NCBI GenBank assembly: GCA_031378345.1
Contig: JANNDY010000088.1
Coordinates: forward strand, 1 to 64,000
Direction: 5' to 3'
Source of the DNA: Emticicia sp031378345
Lineage (GTDB): Bacteria > Bacteroidota > Bacteroidia > Cytophagales > Spirosomataceae
DNA length: 64,000 nucleotides
A program made the position numbers and the translations under genes. Each line of letters starts with the position of its first letter. The stretch's first letter is position 1. A model generated the notes under the pieces. That model saw nothing but the letters and a program-made list of their open reading frames with translations, had not been told where the DNA came from and did not search any database. Shown piece after piece: positions 8,500 through 18,081 of this stretch.

Positions 8500-9618
8500 A
8501 TGATTAGCACTAATCCATCAGTTTTGATAGAAGACAAATTCGATGTGTCAGGTGAATTGAAACGATATTTTCGAAATAAGTTTTGTGCAAAAGATAAAAA
8601 ACCGCAATCATTTTTTACTGATGAACCTTACATAAAATCATGGAAAAACTATTGTTCGGAAGCTGAAAAAGTAGGTAGTTTTCAAGTATTAAAAAAATGC
8701 TATCCTCAATTAAATTTTCCGATTGAAGAAGAAATTAATAAAACACAGGATTATATTGATGCTGTATTGAAGGGAAAAACAGAGCAGTTAAATGAGCAAA
8801 ACGATTTACAGCTAAATAACCCAAAAGGGTTAAAAATTAGTATTTATGAAAGCATTGCAGGGCAAGTTCCTGTACTGAAAAGCCCTGATAATCAGGACTT
8901 TATAAAAATAATTCAATGTCTTTTACATAAAAATAACCCGACTCCCGTTCCTCAATCAATGGGGGCTTTATTGGCAAATGGCATTAATAATTGGGAAAGG
9001 ATACATTCTTTAAAAACACAATGGTTAGCAGATAATCCATTAGGTAATTGGAATGAGGAGTTTTCAAATAACGTTTTGCCGAATCCTCACTTATACAAAG
9101 ACAAAATTATCATTCTAAGTACAAAACCATACAGCAATGTACCAGCAGATAAATTAGGTCTTACAGATGAAATTTGGAAAAGCTATTCTTATTCGATAAG
9201 GCTTGAGCATGAATGTACGCATCTTTATACGCTGAAAAAGTATGGTTTTGCTACTAATAATCTGCATGACGAACTCATAGCTGATTATATTGGAATAACT
9301 AAAACTATCGGTAGCTACAATAAAGAGTGGATGTTAGCATTTATGGGCTTAGAAGATTTTCCAAAGTACAGAAAAGGTGCAAGGCTTGAAAACTATTTAG
9401 GCAATACCGATTTATCATTTGAGAATTTCGAACAACTGACCACAATAATCAAAAATTCAGTAGAGAATATCGCCTCTTTTGATAGTGAATTAGGGAAAAT
9501 AAATTCAGACAAAGACCAAATATGCCGAATGGATACTCTATGTGAAACATCTGTTTTAGAAATTGCAGCTGAATATGGGGCTGATTTATTGCTTGAAAAG
9601 TATAAGAAATTGTATTGA
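8500..9618 (+). CDS. Putative zinc metalloprotease-like protein (HECTH motif)
   Basis: This 372-residue protein has no signal peptide or membrane segment. Residues 237-241 read HECTH, an HExxH zinc motif, within SYSIRLEHECTHLYTLKKYG. Seventeen residues later comes E258 in HDELIADYIG, a spacing compatible with a third glutamate ligand as in gluzincins. It begins 3 bases after the exporter gene, so it is almost surely co-transcribed. It could mature or degrade the exported peptide, or act in immunity. The overall family is not one I can name with confidence. The protease role is inference from the motif. Confidence 0.55.
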   Translation: MISTNPSVLIEDKFDVSGELKRYFRNKFCAKDKKPQSFFTDEPYIKSWKNYCSEAEKVGSFQVLKKCYPQLNFPIEEEINKTQDYIDAVLKGKTEQLNEQNDLQLNNPKGLKISIYESIAGQVPVLKSPDNQDFIKIIQCLLHKNNPTPVPQSMGALLANGINNWERIHSLKTQWLADNPLGNWNEEFSNNVLPNPHLYKDKIIILSTKPYSNVPADKLGLTDEIWKSYSYSIRLEHECTHLYTLKKYGFATNNLHDELIADYIGITKTIGSYNKEWMLAFMGLEDFPKYRKGARLENYLGNTDLSFENFEQLTTIIKNSVENIASFDSELGKINSDKDQICRMDTLCETSVLEIAAEYGADLLLEKYKKLY

Positions 9619-9624
9619 AAAACC

Positions 9625-10803
9625 TCATTCCTTGGCATTATCAATATTAAGCAGAATATAAGGCTTCATCATCGGATGTTCAAATTTATACTTTACATTT
9701 TTTCCCGAACCTAATTTTGTTAATATCCTCCCTCTTTCGGCTTGGCATAATTTTTCTAAATTGTGCGTGATGTTCTCTCTCGTTGCGTTTTTCTCTGTTA
9801 ATTTATTGAATTCAATCAAAACATCATGGGTGCTAAATGTATCAAATTCGTCTGATTTGCACAAAGCACAAGCATAAATGACCGATTTCCATTGAGAATT
9901 TTTAGTAGATGACAGTATGCCTTTGCCATAAGCGATTTTTAATTGTTCGCTTGTATTAGAAATTGCCTTTGAAATCGCTTTATTCAAATGTACAAGGCTA
10001 ACTTTTTCTTTCCCTTCATTAATGGCAATTTCTCCAGCATATTTACAAAGCAAATGTGTATAATGCGGAAAACCTGATGAAAATTTTACAATTTTATTTT
10101 TTACTTGCATAGCAATCTCCAAATCTGCAGCTTTGAAGCCAGCCTCAATAATTTCAAGCTGCTCTACATCTGACATTCTCGGCAGATAAATTTGCATCAA
10201 ACACCTTTCTAATGACCTGTGATTTCCAATCAAATCTGCCACATTGTCTGAAATCCCTACGATTAGTATTTTTATGGTAGTCGAATTATCCGATAAACTC
10301 TTGATAAGGTCTGCAAAGTTTTGCCTTGTAGTGGCGTTTCTGATATTATCAAATTCATCAAAAACAAATAAAAAATTTGATTCTGGATATTGACGTAAAA
10401 TATTAGTTACATCGTGTGGCTCTACATTGTCTTTATTTACCAAAGAATTACCAAGCGAAACAAGTAAATCTGTTGTAGTAGAAGTAAACCCAATTCCTTT
10501 GACAGTTTTTGTGTGTTTTACTTCATTTAAAGCACGTATCCAAATACTTTTAAAATTGTCAGAACTATTGCAAGTAACCTTAACAGGATACGTATTTGTA
10601 ATGGATTTGCAAGTAATATTTGCCAAAGAAGTTTTGCCTACGCCCCTTTCTCCATAAATAATTCCATGTTGTCCATCTTCGTTTATTATCTCAACAATTC
10701 GCTTAATTTGAGTAATCCTACCTCTAAAAAGCGTTTCTTCTTTAATCGGTGCCGTTGGCGAGAAAACTTTATCAAGTAATTTCATTTTGTCTATTGAATC
10801 CAT
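9625..10803 (-). CDS. AAA+ ATPase, Orc1/Cdc6-TniB-like
   Basis: The 392-residue protein has an AAA+ core with Walker A GERGVGKTS near residue 50, Walker B FLFVFDEFDN near 145, and a sensor-like ILIVGIS. After an ATPase lid (FPHYTHLLCKYAGEI), a C-terminal winged-helix-like part follows (about 300-390, FSTHDVLIEFNKLTE). This layout resembles archaeal Orc1/Cdc6 and TniB-type ATPases, which often appear in bacteria as stand-alone proteins with mobile or defence functions. It is transcribed towards the exporter operon, with a 6-base gap. No partner gene is adjacent, so the role is unknown. Confidence 0.65.
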   Translation of the reverse strand: MDSIDKMKLLDKVFSPTAPIKEETLFRGRITQIKRIVEIINEDGQHGIIYGERGVGKTSLANITCKSITNTYPVKVTCNSSDNFKSIWIRALNEVKHTKTVKGIGFTSTTTDLLVSLGNSLVNKDNVEPHDVTNILRQYPESNFLFVFDEFDNIRNATTRQNFADLIKSLSDNSTTIKILIVGISDNVADLIGNHRSLERCLMQIYLPRMSDVEQLEIIEAGFKAADLEIAMQVKNKIVKFSSGFPHYTHLLCKYAGEIAINEGKEKVSLVHLNKAISKAISNTSEQLKIAYGKGILSSTKNSQWKSVIYACALCKSDEFDTFSTHDVLIEFNKLTEKNATRENITHNLEKLCQAERGRILTKLGSGKNVKYKFEHPMMKPYILLNIDNAKE

Positions 10804-11101
10804 CTGAGTCTGTTGTCATTGTGTTGTTGTAAATGTAATAATTTATCGCTTTTTTTTTATCACTATTTAACTTTATTTTCAAACTGGATAGTTACAGATA
10901 TAATCAAAAATAATGGATTATTTTCCCTAATTATTGCGAATAAAATGTTATCTCAAATGCTTTACAATTAGATTGTAACTTATTGATAGTCAGTGCATTA
11001 CGAAGTTCCATCCAGACCGCTTAAGACACTCAGAAATGGGTATCTTAAGTGATTTTTTAGAGGTTTTTAAATCAATGATTTTCTATTTATCCATCTCGCC
11101 T
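10804..11101. other. Intergenic region with one imperfect hairpin
   Basis: This 298-bp gap separates the AAA+ gene and the end of the first LanB operon. CTTAAGA (11020-11026) pairs with TCTTAAG (11043-11049), and the arms extend imperfectly to about 10 bp. A run of six T follows on the plus strand at 11054. It may end the leftward LanB transcript or act on the plus strand. No convincing small gene or promoter is visible in the rest. Confidence 0.35.
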
Positions 11102-14100
11102 TTACATAATCTTCTCATTTATATTTAACCGTTGAACAAGTTTATGATGACCCAAAGCAATATAGTTTTTTGTCAAAAAATGATATAAAGTAAGTTCATA
11201 AGTTCGGCTACTTGAAATAAACAAACGATTGACGAACATGTGAATGTAACTGGAAAGCAAATTCAATAGTTGATTATTATTTGACACTAATGCCATAATA
11301 TCGTTTGCCAAATAATTAATATCAAAACTATCTTTTTCGCTAAAGATTTCATTCATTTCTTTTGAAACATTTCGATATTTATCATTGAGCTTTTTACGCA
11401 GGTTGGCTTCATCCCCAAACTCTTCCAAAAACCTTTTTTGCATCATTTCTGCGAAGTTCTTTTTTCCTTGAAAATCAAGTCCAAAAGCATCTAAATAGGC
11501 ATTTATGCGTTTGTGAGCAAACGAAAATCGCTCTTCGTCGTTGGGGTGAGTACTTATAAATTCGATGACAGAAAGGCTATCATTTGAGAATATTTTTTCG
11601 CTCAAAAGTATTGTTTTTTCACCATATCGCTCAATTTCTCGTTTGTAGGTATCAAGCATTATTTCATGTACTAATCCATTTTCTTGGTAAGGTGCGAGAG
11701 CCTCATTTAGGCGTTTGATGATGTAAGTATAAAAAAAACTTTTAGGTTTCCCTTTGAATCTCAAACGTAGATGAGGCTTTGGGTCTTGGTAACGAATAAA
11801 GAAAAAAGATTCTATTATTTCATCTCTCAACAGTTCTTCAAAAAGCACTTTGACACAAGTTTTGAGTAGTTCTTCAGCAGTTTTTTCGCCACAATAAATT
11901 TTAAAATAGAGCCACTCACTTCCAACCGAAAAGTTTCTTTGTAGATTTATTTCTGAGCGATTTAATGTTATCTTCGTTGGCTGATAATCAGTTACTCGAA
12001 ACGGAATAACAATTTCATTATTGAAATTGCCTTGTGGGGTTTTTAAAAAGCAATTTTCGGGAGAAAATAAAACTTCTTTGAGCGTAACAGCCTTATTTTT
12101 TGAAATATAATCTTTAAATAATGCTAAGCACATTTCATTTTCAAAATCAATAAATAGCTCATTATCCGCCTCCGAAATAGTTACAAAGCGTGGAATTTTA
12201 TGCTTTTTTTGTATTTCGTATAGTTTGTTACGGCTCATTTCAGTTTTGGAAAAACAATGTTCATCTTCAAAAGTCAAGTTCCAAGTAGCTGGCGAAAGGA
12301 CGATATTTTGATAACGAACCCTCGGCAAAAAAGGCTGATTTGTGAATAAATTCCAGTGCCAAAAAACATTTACACAATCATCGGCAAATTGCAAATCCCC
12401 CAAAAAACGATATATATTGAGTCCATTTTGATAATTATGAGCAGAAGAAAGGCGAGGAATGACACGTTTATTATGTTTTTTTGAGCGAAGAATAATTTGT
12501 TTTCCATCTTTGACCGAAACCATCAAATCATCAATCAATATTTGATTTTCGGTGGCTACACTTGCAGGAGTTTGGTAAGGAATCTCGAAGTTTCTAAGGG
12601 CTGGTCGAGTAGAAATATTGCCAATGCGTGCTTCAGGAAGATGCACAATTTCAGCAAAAATCACATCTTCGTTTTTAGCCTTTTCATCATCTATACATTC
12701 CTTGAGCCTTTCGGAAAGTTTTTCATCGCCATTGCCAAACCTTCCGAGTATTGTTACAGCAGACGAGCCTCCCAAGTTTTTCAGATAAAAATTATAATCA
12801 TTATTGTTTGAAAATAATGAACCAAAAGCAAAAAAATTAGGAGGTAATGGTGAACTATATTCAATATGATGTGCTTTTAATAAATCTAAATCTTTGTCGC
12901 TAAGATTAATTTCAAAATCTTGATTTTGGAGAGCTTCAGTATATTTTTTTAAAGTAAATTTCTTCCAATACACCCAAAAAACCTCTTGAATCGTCTCATT
13001 TGTTGGCTTAATATCTTCAATCAATGAAGATATTCCTGCACTTAATGATAAATCGGCATATCCAATGCCAATTTCGTTATCCAAAGCATCTGCCAAAGGC
13101 ACTTCGGCTTCTTCATAACGCTCATAAAAACGTTGTCTGAAAACGTCTAAAGTTTGTGAATAATTGCCATGATTGAGTACCAAAAGTTTTTGAAACTTCT
13201 TTGATAAATCTTCAATTATTTTTTTGTCAATTATATTTTCGGAAGCATTAAAAAACAAATCTGTTTGTATAAAATCTTGGTGAGGAGTTTCGACAAGTGT
13301 GTGTAATAATTGTTGTATTTGTTCATATTGAATGGCTTGAAGATTCGGTTTTTGTAATAAATCATTAATTGCATGAAGTATGTCTAAAATATCTTGATTT
13401 ATGTTGATAGTAGAAAGTTTGTTAATCATTTTTGTAAAAAAATCATCACCTGTTATTGTAGGCTCAATTTCTGAAAAAAGCACTTGTTCTTCAATCAATT
13501 CTTGCACAAAATTATAAGCTTCTTCTATTGAAATTTTATTATTTGTAATCGTATTTACTAAATCATGAATGAGGCAACCATTTTTGGCTTTTTCTAAAAT
13601 TTGTTGGATATATTGAGAAAAATCTATCGAACAGATAGCAAAAGAACGCTTCGTATCTTGAATCGAATAAAACAGGTAATGGAATTTATCGCCTACTTTA
13701 TAAATTGTATTATTTGGGGAAAACCGAAGTTGATTTCGAGTATTTTCATCAGAAAGTAAAAAATTGACAATTTCGACTATGTAATTTGTATCTAAGCGAC
13801 TAAATTTTCGATAGGAATTTGACTCATCGAAAACAATATTTGTTTCATTTCCAAACTCTCCTGTGGTACAGCCTGCAAACATTCCATAAGGTGTGCATCG
13901 ACTGCACATTCTCAGGTAATATTTGAAGAGGGTTTGAATAAGTTTGGCTTTTTCGGCAATATTTTCGCCATTAAGCCAACACCGAAACCTCTTGTATAAT
14001 GCTGTTGAAGCAATATAAAGCGTTTCTTGCATTGTTGGTGAGGAGAAAAGTTGCCGCAGAAAAGCCTCAGAAGTTTCTGTTGATTGACAAGTTTCGTTGA

Positions 14101-14173
14101 GTGCAAAAAGTCCATCAACAGGCAGCAAATGTCGCCGTAGCACATAAAAACCAAAAGGTTGTATTGCCGTCAT
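11102..14173 (-). CDS. Class I lanthipeptide dehydratase LanB (second copy)
   Basis: The 1,023-residue protein has a lantibiotic dehydratase N-terminal domain (about 1-720, with YLRMCSRCTPYGMFAGC, the family's early R-x-TPYGxFAG block) and a C-terminal SpaB_C-type elimination domain (about 740-1010, EWLYFKIYCGEKTAEELLKT and FFFIRYQDPKPHLRLRFKG). It would glutamylate Ser/Thr of the precursor using Glu-tRNA and then eliminate glutamate to give Dha/Dhb. It is full length, unlike split LanBs. It is a diverged paralogue of the copy at 20533 and lies last in the operon, 17 bases after a frameshifted receiver gene. It may serve other precursors or be redundant. Confidence 0.88.
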   Translation of the reverse strand: MTAIQPFGFYVLRRHLLPVDGLFALNETCQSTETSEAFLRQLFSSPTMQETLYIASTALYKRFRCWLNGENIAEKAKLIQTLFKYYLRMCSRCTPYGMFAGCTTGEFGNETNIVFDESNSYRKFSRLDTNYIVEIVNFLLSDENTRNQLRFSPNNTIYKVGDKFHYLFYSIQDTKRSFAICSIDFSQYIQQILEKAKNGCLIHDLVNTITNNKISIEEAYNFVQELIEEQVLFSEIEPTITGDDFFTKMINKLSTININQDILDILHAINDLLQKPNLQAIQYEQIQQLLHTLVETPHQDFIQTDLFFNASENIIDKKIIEDLSKKFQKLLVLNHGNYSQTLDVFRQRFYERYEEAEVPLADALDNEIGIGYADLSLSAGISSLIEDIKPTNETIQEVFWVYWKKFTLKKYTEALQNQDFEINLSDKDLDLLKAHHIEYSSPLPPNFFAFGSLFSNNNDYNFYLKNLGGSSAVTILGRFGNGDEKLSERLKECIDDEKAKNEDVIFAEIVHLPEARIGNISTRPALRNFEIPYQTPASVATENQILIDDLMVSVKDGKQIILRSKKHNKRVIPRLSSAHNYQNGLNIYRFLGDLQFADDCVNVFWHWNLFTNQPFLPRVRYQNIVLSPATWNLTFEDEHCFSKTEMSRNKLYEIQKKHKIPRFVTISEADNELFIDFENEMCLALFKDYISKNKAVTLKEVLFSPENCFLKTPQGNFNNEIVIPFRVTDYQPTKITLNRSEINLQRNFSVGSEWLYFKIYCGEKTAEELLKTCVKVLFEELLRDEIIESFFFIRYQDPKPHLRLRFKGKPKSFFYTYIIKRLNEALAPYQENGLVHEIMLDTYKREIERYGEKTILLSEKIFSNDSLSVIEFISTHPNDEERFSFAHKRINAYLDAFGLDFQGKKNFAEMMQKRFLEEFGDEANLRKKLNDKYRNVSKEMNEIFSEKDSFDINYLANDIMALVSNNNQLLNLLSSYIHMFVNRLFISSSRTYELTLYHFLTKNYIALGHHKLVQRLNINEKIM

Positions 14174-14190
14174 AAATCTACATAATTTGT

Positions 14191-14549
14191 TTAGTCATCA
14201 ACTATTGCAACAAATTTTTCGATTGCATCAGTAAAACTCTCAATTGTAAAAGGTTTATTCAAAAAGGCAATAACATCCAAAGGAATATTGACCATCTGAA
14301 TAGGATACGCAGAGGTAATAATGATACATTTTTGATGGGTTACGAGGGAGAAAAATGCACTATCGGGTAGGATAGGTACATTCTGTAAATCAAGGACGAG
14401 TAAATCTACTTTTTTTTTTTAACTAAATCAACCGCTTCTTCGGCAAAAGAGCATTCCCAAGCGATTTCGATGAATTGAAATCGCTTGATGTATCGCCTTA
14501 GCATGCTCTCAGCCAAAGGCTCGTCTTCAACTATTCCACAGAAATACAT
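14191..14549 (-). pseudogene. Response-regulator receiver gene frameshifted in an 11-A tract
   Basis: From the ATG at 14549 the minus strand reads MYFCGIVEDEPLAESMLRRY and on to AVDLVKKK, then hits a stop just after 11 consecutive A (plus-strand T at 14410-14420). With one A more, or two fewer, the frame continues as VDLLVLDLQNVPILPDSAFF, then IIITSAYPIQMV and LNKPFTIESFTDAIEKF to a stop at 14191. This is a complete single-domain receiver with the phospho-acceptor Asp (VLDLQ) and the conserved Lys (NKP). It is a pseudogene, a sequencing error in a homopolymer, or a gene expressed by slippage. It lies between the kinase and the second LanB. Confidence 0.7.
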
Positions 14550-14751
14550 GAGGTGTTTAAAATAAAGTTTTCAAAATAGAAATTTCAGACATTGACAAAT
14601 ATGGGCATATTTTAGCAGAATTATTGTTTTTTCTTGCGTTAGTCTGAAATTTGAAGACAGTTTGTTTGTTCAGCGAAAGTTTAGATGATTTCATTGTGAT
14701 TATTGTTTAAGATTGAAACTTGGTTCAAATAAAACAGAAAAATATTTCACT

Positions 14752-15909
14752 TCAATCGATATTAGATGTAGCCGCTGATTTTTTAGACGAATTGTATTTG
14801 TCAAGCAGAATACTTAAATTTACTATATAAATTTCTTCGAAATTCTGTATTTCTAATTTATGTCGATTGGGATAAAGTATATCTAATCGTTTCCTGACAT
14901 TCCATAAGCCAATACCTCCTTGCACAGTTTCATGTTTAATGTTTTTAGGTTTGCTGTTGCTTACAATAAAAGTAAGCGTATCTTCATTTACTGATAAAAC
15001 TATCTTTATCCAAGATGCTTTAATCGTATTATTGATACCATGTTTGAAAGCATTTTCTACAAAAGTAACAAGCAATAAAGGTGGAATATGCAAATCATTG
15101 GTAGTTCCTTCAATTTCTAACATAATTTGAGTACTCGCTTTATGGCGATTTCGTTCTAACTCTACATAATCTTTGATAAACTTGATTTCTCGGTGCAATG
15201 CTACTTGGTCGTTGTTTGCTTCATATAGCGAATACCGCATCAAATCGGAAAGTTTGAGAATGATTTGGGCAGCTTTTGGTTCGGAATCTATCACTAATGA
15301 ATAAATACCATTGAGGGTATTAAAGAAAAAATGTGGGTTGAGTTGTGCTTTGAGATAATCTAATTCTAATCGGATATTGTTACGTTGCAATTCGAGGTTT
15401 TTTACTTTAATATAAGCAACATCAATTAATAGTTTTATGATTAAAGGTACTACAATATAGAGTGCGTACCAAAAAGTAATAAACCAGAAATTGAATCTTG
15501 CATAAATTCCTTTCCAAAAGCCATGTTCTGTTACATACTTAATGTAACCTTTTAAAGTAGTTTGACTTGGAAAAAGAGAGGAAAAATAGATAAGTGAATA
15601 ATATGATACCGTATAAATAAAAAAATAGAACAAAACTATAGTTAAAATAGGCACAAAAAACTTATTTTCACTTAATTGTGAGAAAACATATTTTGAGGCG
15701 ACATAAAAAAACAAAATAGATAACCCCCAATCACGCAATGCTATTAATATATCTAATTCAAATATATCTTCATTTAGCCGAAAATTATTTGGTGTATAAA
15801 GCCAAATAAAACCAAGCCAAAATAGCCAGAAAACACAATGAATAATTACTTTCTTTCTGCCACTATAACCTGCTTTCTCAAATGCGATTAAAAATTCTTT
15901 TAGTTTCAT
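14752..15909 (-). CDS. LytS/YehU-type sensor histidine kinase
   Basis: I take the start at 15909 (MKLKEFLIAF), one base after the response-regulator stop; an upstream in-frame ATG lies inside that gene. The 385-residue protein has four predicted membrane helices (about 20-150). A His_kinase domain contains LKAQLNPHFFFNTLNGIYSL, the phospho-accepting H box, and a C-terminal HATPase domain has VTFVENAFKHGINN and QGGIGLWNVRKRL. It should phosphorylate the adjacent LytTR regulator in response to a membrane or peptide signal. Its location inside the lanthipeptide operon suggests autoregulation by the product or its precursor. Confidence 0.85.
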   Translation of the reverse strand: MKLKEFLIAFEKAGYSGRKKVIIHCVFWLFWLGFIWLYTPNNFRLNEDIFELDILIALRDWGLSILFFYVASKYVFSQLSENKFFVPILTIVLFYFFIYTVSYYSLIYFSSLFPSQTTLKGYIKYVTEHGFWKGIYARFNFWFITFWYALYIVVPLIIKLLIDVAYIKVKNLELQRNNIRLELDYLKAQLNPHFFFNTLNGIYSLVIDSEPKAAQIILKLSDLMRYSLYEANNDQVALHREIKFIKDYVELERNRHKASTQIMLEIEGTTNDLHIPPLLLVTFVENAFKHGINNTIKASWIKIVLSVNEDTLTFIVSNSKPKNIKHETVQGGIGLWNVRKRLDILYPNRHKLEIQNFEEIYIVNLSILLDKYNSSKKSAATSNID

Positions 15910-15910
15910 C

Positions 15911-16726
15911 TCAAGGCAATTGTGCTCGCATGGCGTTTTTGATAATATCTCTATAATTAGTGCCAATGCCTAACTTTTTGCCATTATCCAGTTCAATCAT
16001 ATTCCCGTCAAGGGCAACCATAAATTTTGTATTAATAATATAAGAACGGTTGATACGTAGAAATTTTTTGCGAGTTGCGAGTATGTTTTCCATCTTACCC
16101 ATTCTCATATAAGTTATAATCATCGTTTTGGGCAAAAAAATCTTGATATAATCTTTCATACCTTCAACATATACAATTTCTTCAAAATCGACTTTTACTA
16201 ATTTCCTGTCTTCTTTTACCCAAAGGAAGTTATCTTTAATCATGCCTGGGTCTATCAAATCATCATCTGAGTTCTCTTCAAAATCTCCCTCTTCATTTAT
16301 TTTTGTGAGCATTGGTACTTCAATAATTGGTTCTATTGAAGTTTTGGTAATCGTTTCAGGGTGAATTTTATCACGTACTTTATTAATTGCACGTACAAAA
16401 CGGTCGAATGGAATAGGTTTTAGTAAATAATCGGCTACATCATAATCAAACCCCTCGATTGCATACTGTGGGTAGGCAGTGGTCATGATGATATTTGGAC
16501 GAATTTTGGTGAAAGTTCTGATAAACTCAAACCCTGTCATTTCGGGCATACTTATATCAAGAAAGATGATATCGGGTTTGATTTCATCAATTTTTTCGAG
16601 GGCTTCTATCGCATTATCAAAAATCTCTATCAAAGTAAGCGTAGGGATTCTCTTAACGAACTTTTCGATGAGTTGCTGGGCGAGAGGCTCGTCATCGACA
16701 ATTATACAAGTGAGTTTGGTTTCCAT
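15911..16726 (-). CDS. LytTR-family response regulator
   Basis: The 271-residue protein has a receiver domain (about 5-120) with acidic pocket IIVDDEPLAQ, phospho-acceptor DIIFLDISMPEMTGFEF and conserved KPIPFDRF. A LytTR DNA-binding domain follows (about 165-265, FLWVKEDRKLVKVDFEEIVY then RKKFLRINRSYIINT). It forms a pair with the kinase one base downstream. It probably controls the divergent lanthipeptide promoters; the palindrome at 25097 and the direct repeats at 1651 are candidate targets, unproven. A 146-base gap separates it from the LanC gene upstream. Confidence 0.87.
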   Translation of the reverse strand: METKLTCIIVDDEPLAQQLIEKFVKRIPTLTLIEIFDNAIEALEKIDEIKPDIIFLDISMPEMTGFEFIRTFTKIRPNIIMTTAYPQYAIEGFDYDVADYLLKPIPFDRFVRAINKVRDKIHPETITKTSIEPIIEVPMLTKINEEGDFEENSDDDLIDPGMIKDNFLWVKEDRKLVKVDFEEIVYVEGMKDYIKIFLPKTMIITYMRMGKMENILATRKKFLRINRSYIINTKFMVALDGNMIELDNGKKLGIGTNYRDIIKNAMRAQLP

Positions 16727-16872
16727 TTACGTTGTAGTAATATTGTTTGTAGTAGATAGCGGCATTTTTACAAACAAATGCTAAATTAAGGAAAATAATT
16801 TCATATTCTCTTAGTAATTTGTAAAATTATTAACCCAACAAGTATCTATAATTACTGTTATATTAGGTTACT

Positions 16873-18081
16873 TTACATCAAAAATAATCTATCCCAAGAA
16901 AGGGTTTCGTTGTATAACTTTGATAGCAAAACTAACCCAATACCTAAATATCCGTATAACAAGCCATTGTTCATTTGTGGTGATAAAATCTGATACTCCC
17001 TCTTGCCTTCTAAATACTCTATTGTTTGATTTATCCAATAATCATAGGCTTCTTTAAAATAATTTTCATGAGAGATTTTATATAATCTTAAATACATCTG
17101 AGCCATACTACAAGTTCCATGACAAAAAAAGGGATCTTTAATCATGGTTCCATAATCTATTTTTCGATGAATTACTACATTGCTAATTTCATTTGCTTTT
17201 CTTAGCCAATCAATTCTATTAAATATTTTTGAAGCTTTAAATAGAAGTTGAAGAACATTCAAATCACCATAACACCACCCAATAAAACTATTAAACTTAG
17301 GCAAATCGTTCTGAATCGAATTTGGGAAATAAGAAAATTGTTCTTTTTGAAAATCAACGGTGTTTTCATACGAAAGTAAGAAACTGATTCCATCGGATAT
17401 TAATTTGTTTAAATTTTGTGTTTGCACATTTCGTGTATATATTTCAAGTAACACGGTCAAAATGCCACATAAACCATGAGCTAAACCCATATTTATAGTA
17501 TTAGGTGTGTCATTCTTTTTATTGATGGATTGGTTAATAAAATACGTACCATTTTTACTTTCAATAGCAACAGTTATTAAAACAGTTACCAATTTCTCTA
17601 AATACTCCATGGCTTTCTGGTTGGGTATTCTTTGGGCAAGATAGTACATTCCACCTATTGCTCCACTTAAATAATCAAGGTTTAGTTCATTGATTTGTTC
17701 GAGAGATTGCCTAAACACTAATTCATCAATTTGATTTAAAATGATGTCTGTTTCAAAATCAAGGAGTTGTTCCTCTTGCAATAATATCAATACATTTCCA
17801 AGCCCAACAAAACCATTCGACAACGAACTTTTTCTTTGAATAGCTCCTTTTTTATCTTCTTGAATATTAGAGAAAATATTTTCTAATAACTGCCTACCTT
17901 TTTCAAGATAACTCAACTCACCAATACATTTATAGCTATACATATAGTAGAGTACAAGCCCTAAATTACCCGAGATCAATGAATCCCCGATGGTTTCATT
18001 ACTCTCAATAAGGTGATTTATTTTATCTAAAGCAAGTTTTATTTGTGTAGTATCTTGCTCAATTGTTAGGTTATTTTCCAC
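16873..18081 (-). CDS. Lanthionine synthetase C family cyclase (LanC)
   Basis: The 402-residue protein has the LanC (alpha/alpha)6 pattern: GLAHGLCGI, then FIGWCYGDLN with zinc ligand C270, then FFCHGTCSM with ligands C320 and H321. All three zinc ligands are present, so it should catalyse Michael-type addition of Cys thiols to Dha/Dhb, forming (methyl)lanthionine rings. Its start overlaps the end of the S9 peptidase gene by 11 bases, showing translational coupling in the precursor-LanB operon. It is the most likely cyclase for the five precursors, but two more LanC-type genes lie on the divergent operon. Confidence 0.88.
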   Translation of the reverse strand: MENNLTIEQDTTQIKLALDKINHLIESNETIGDSLISGNLGLVLYYMYSYKCIGELSYLEKGRQLLENIFSNIQEDKKGAIQRKSSLSNGFVGLGNVLILLQEEQLLDFETDIILNQIDELVFRQSLEQINELNLDYLSGAIGGMYYLAQRIPNQKAMEYLEKLVTVLITVAIESKNGTYFINQSINKKNDTPNTINMGLAHGLCGILTVLLEIYTRNVQTQNLNKLISDGISFLLSYENTVDFQKEQFSYFPNSIQNDLPKFNSFIGWCYGDLNVLQLLFKASKIFNRIDWLRKANEISNVVIHRKIDYGTMIKDPFFCHGTCSMAQMYLRLYKISHENYFKEAYDYWINQTIEYLEGKREYQILSPQMNNGLLYGYLGIGLVLLSKLYNETLSWDRLFLM

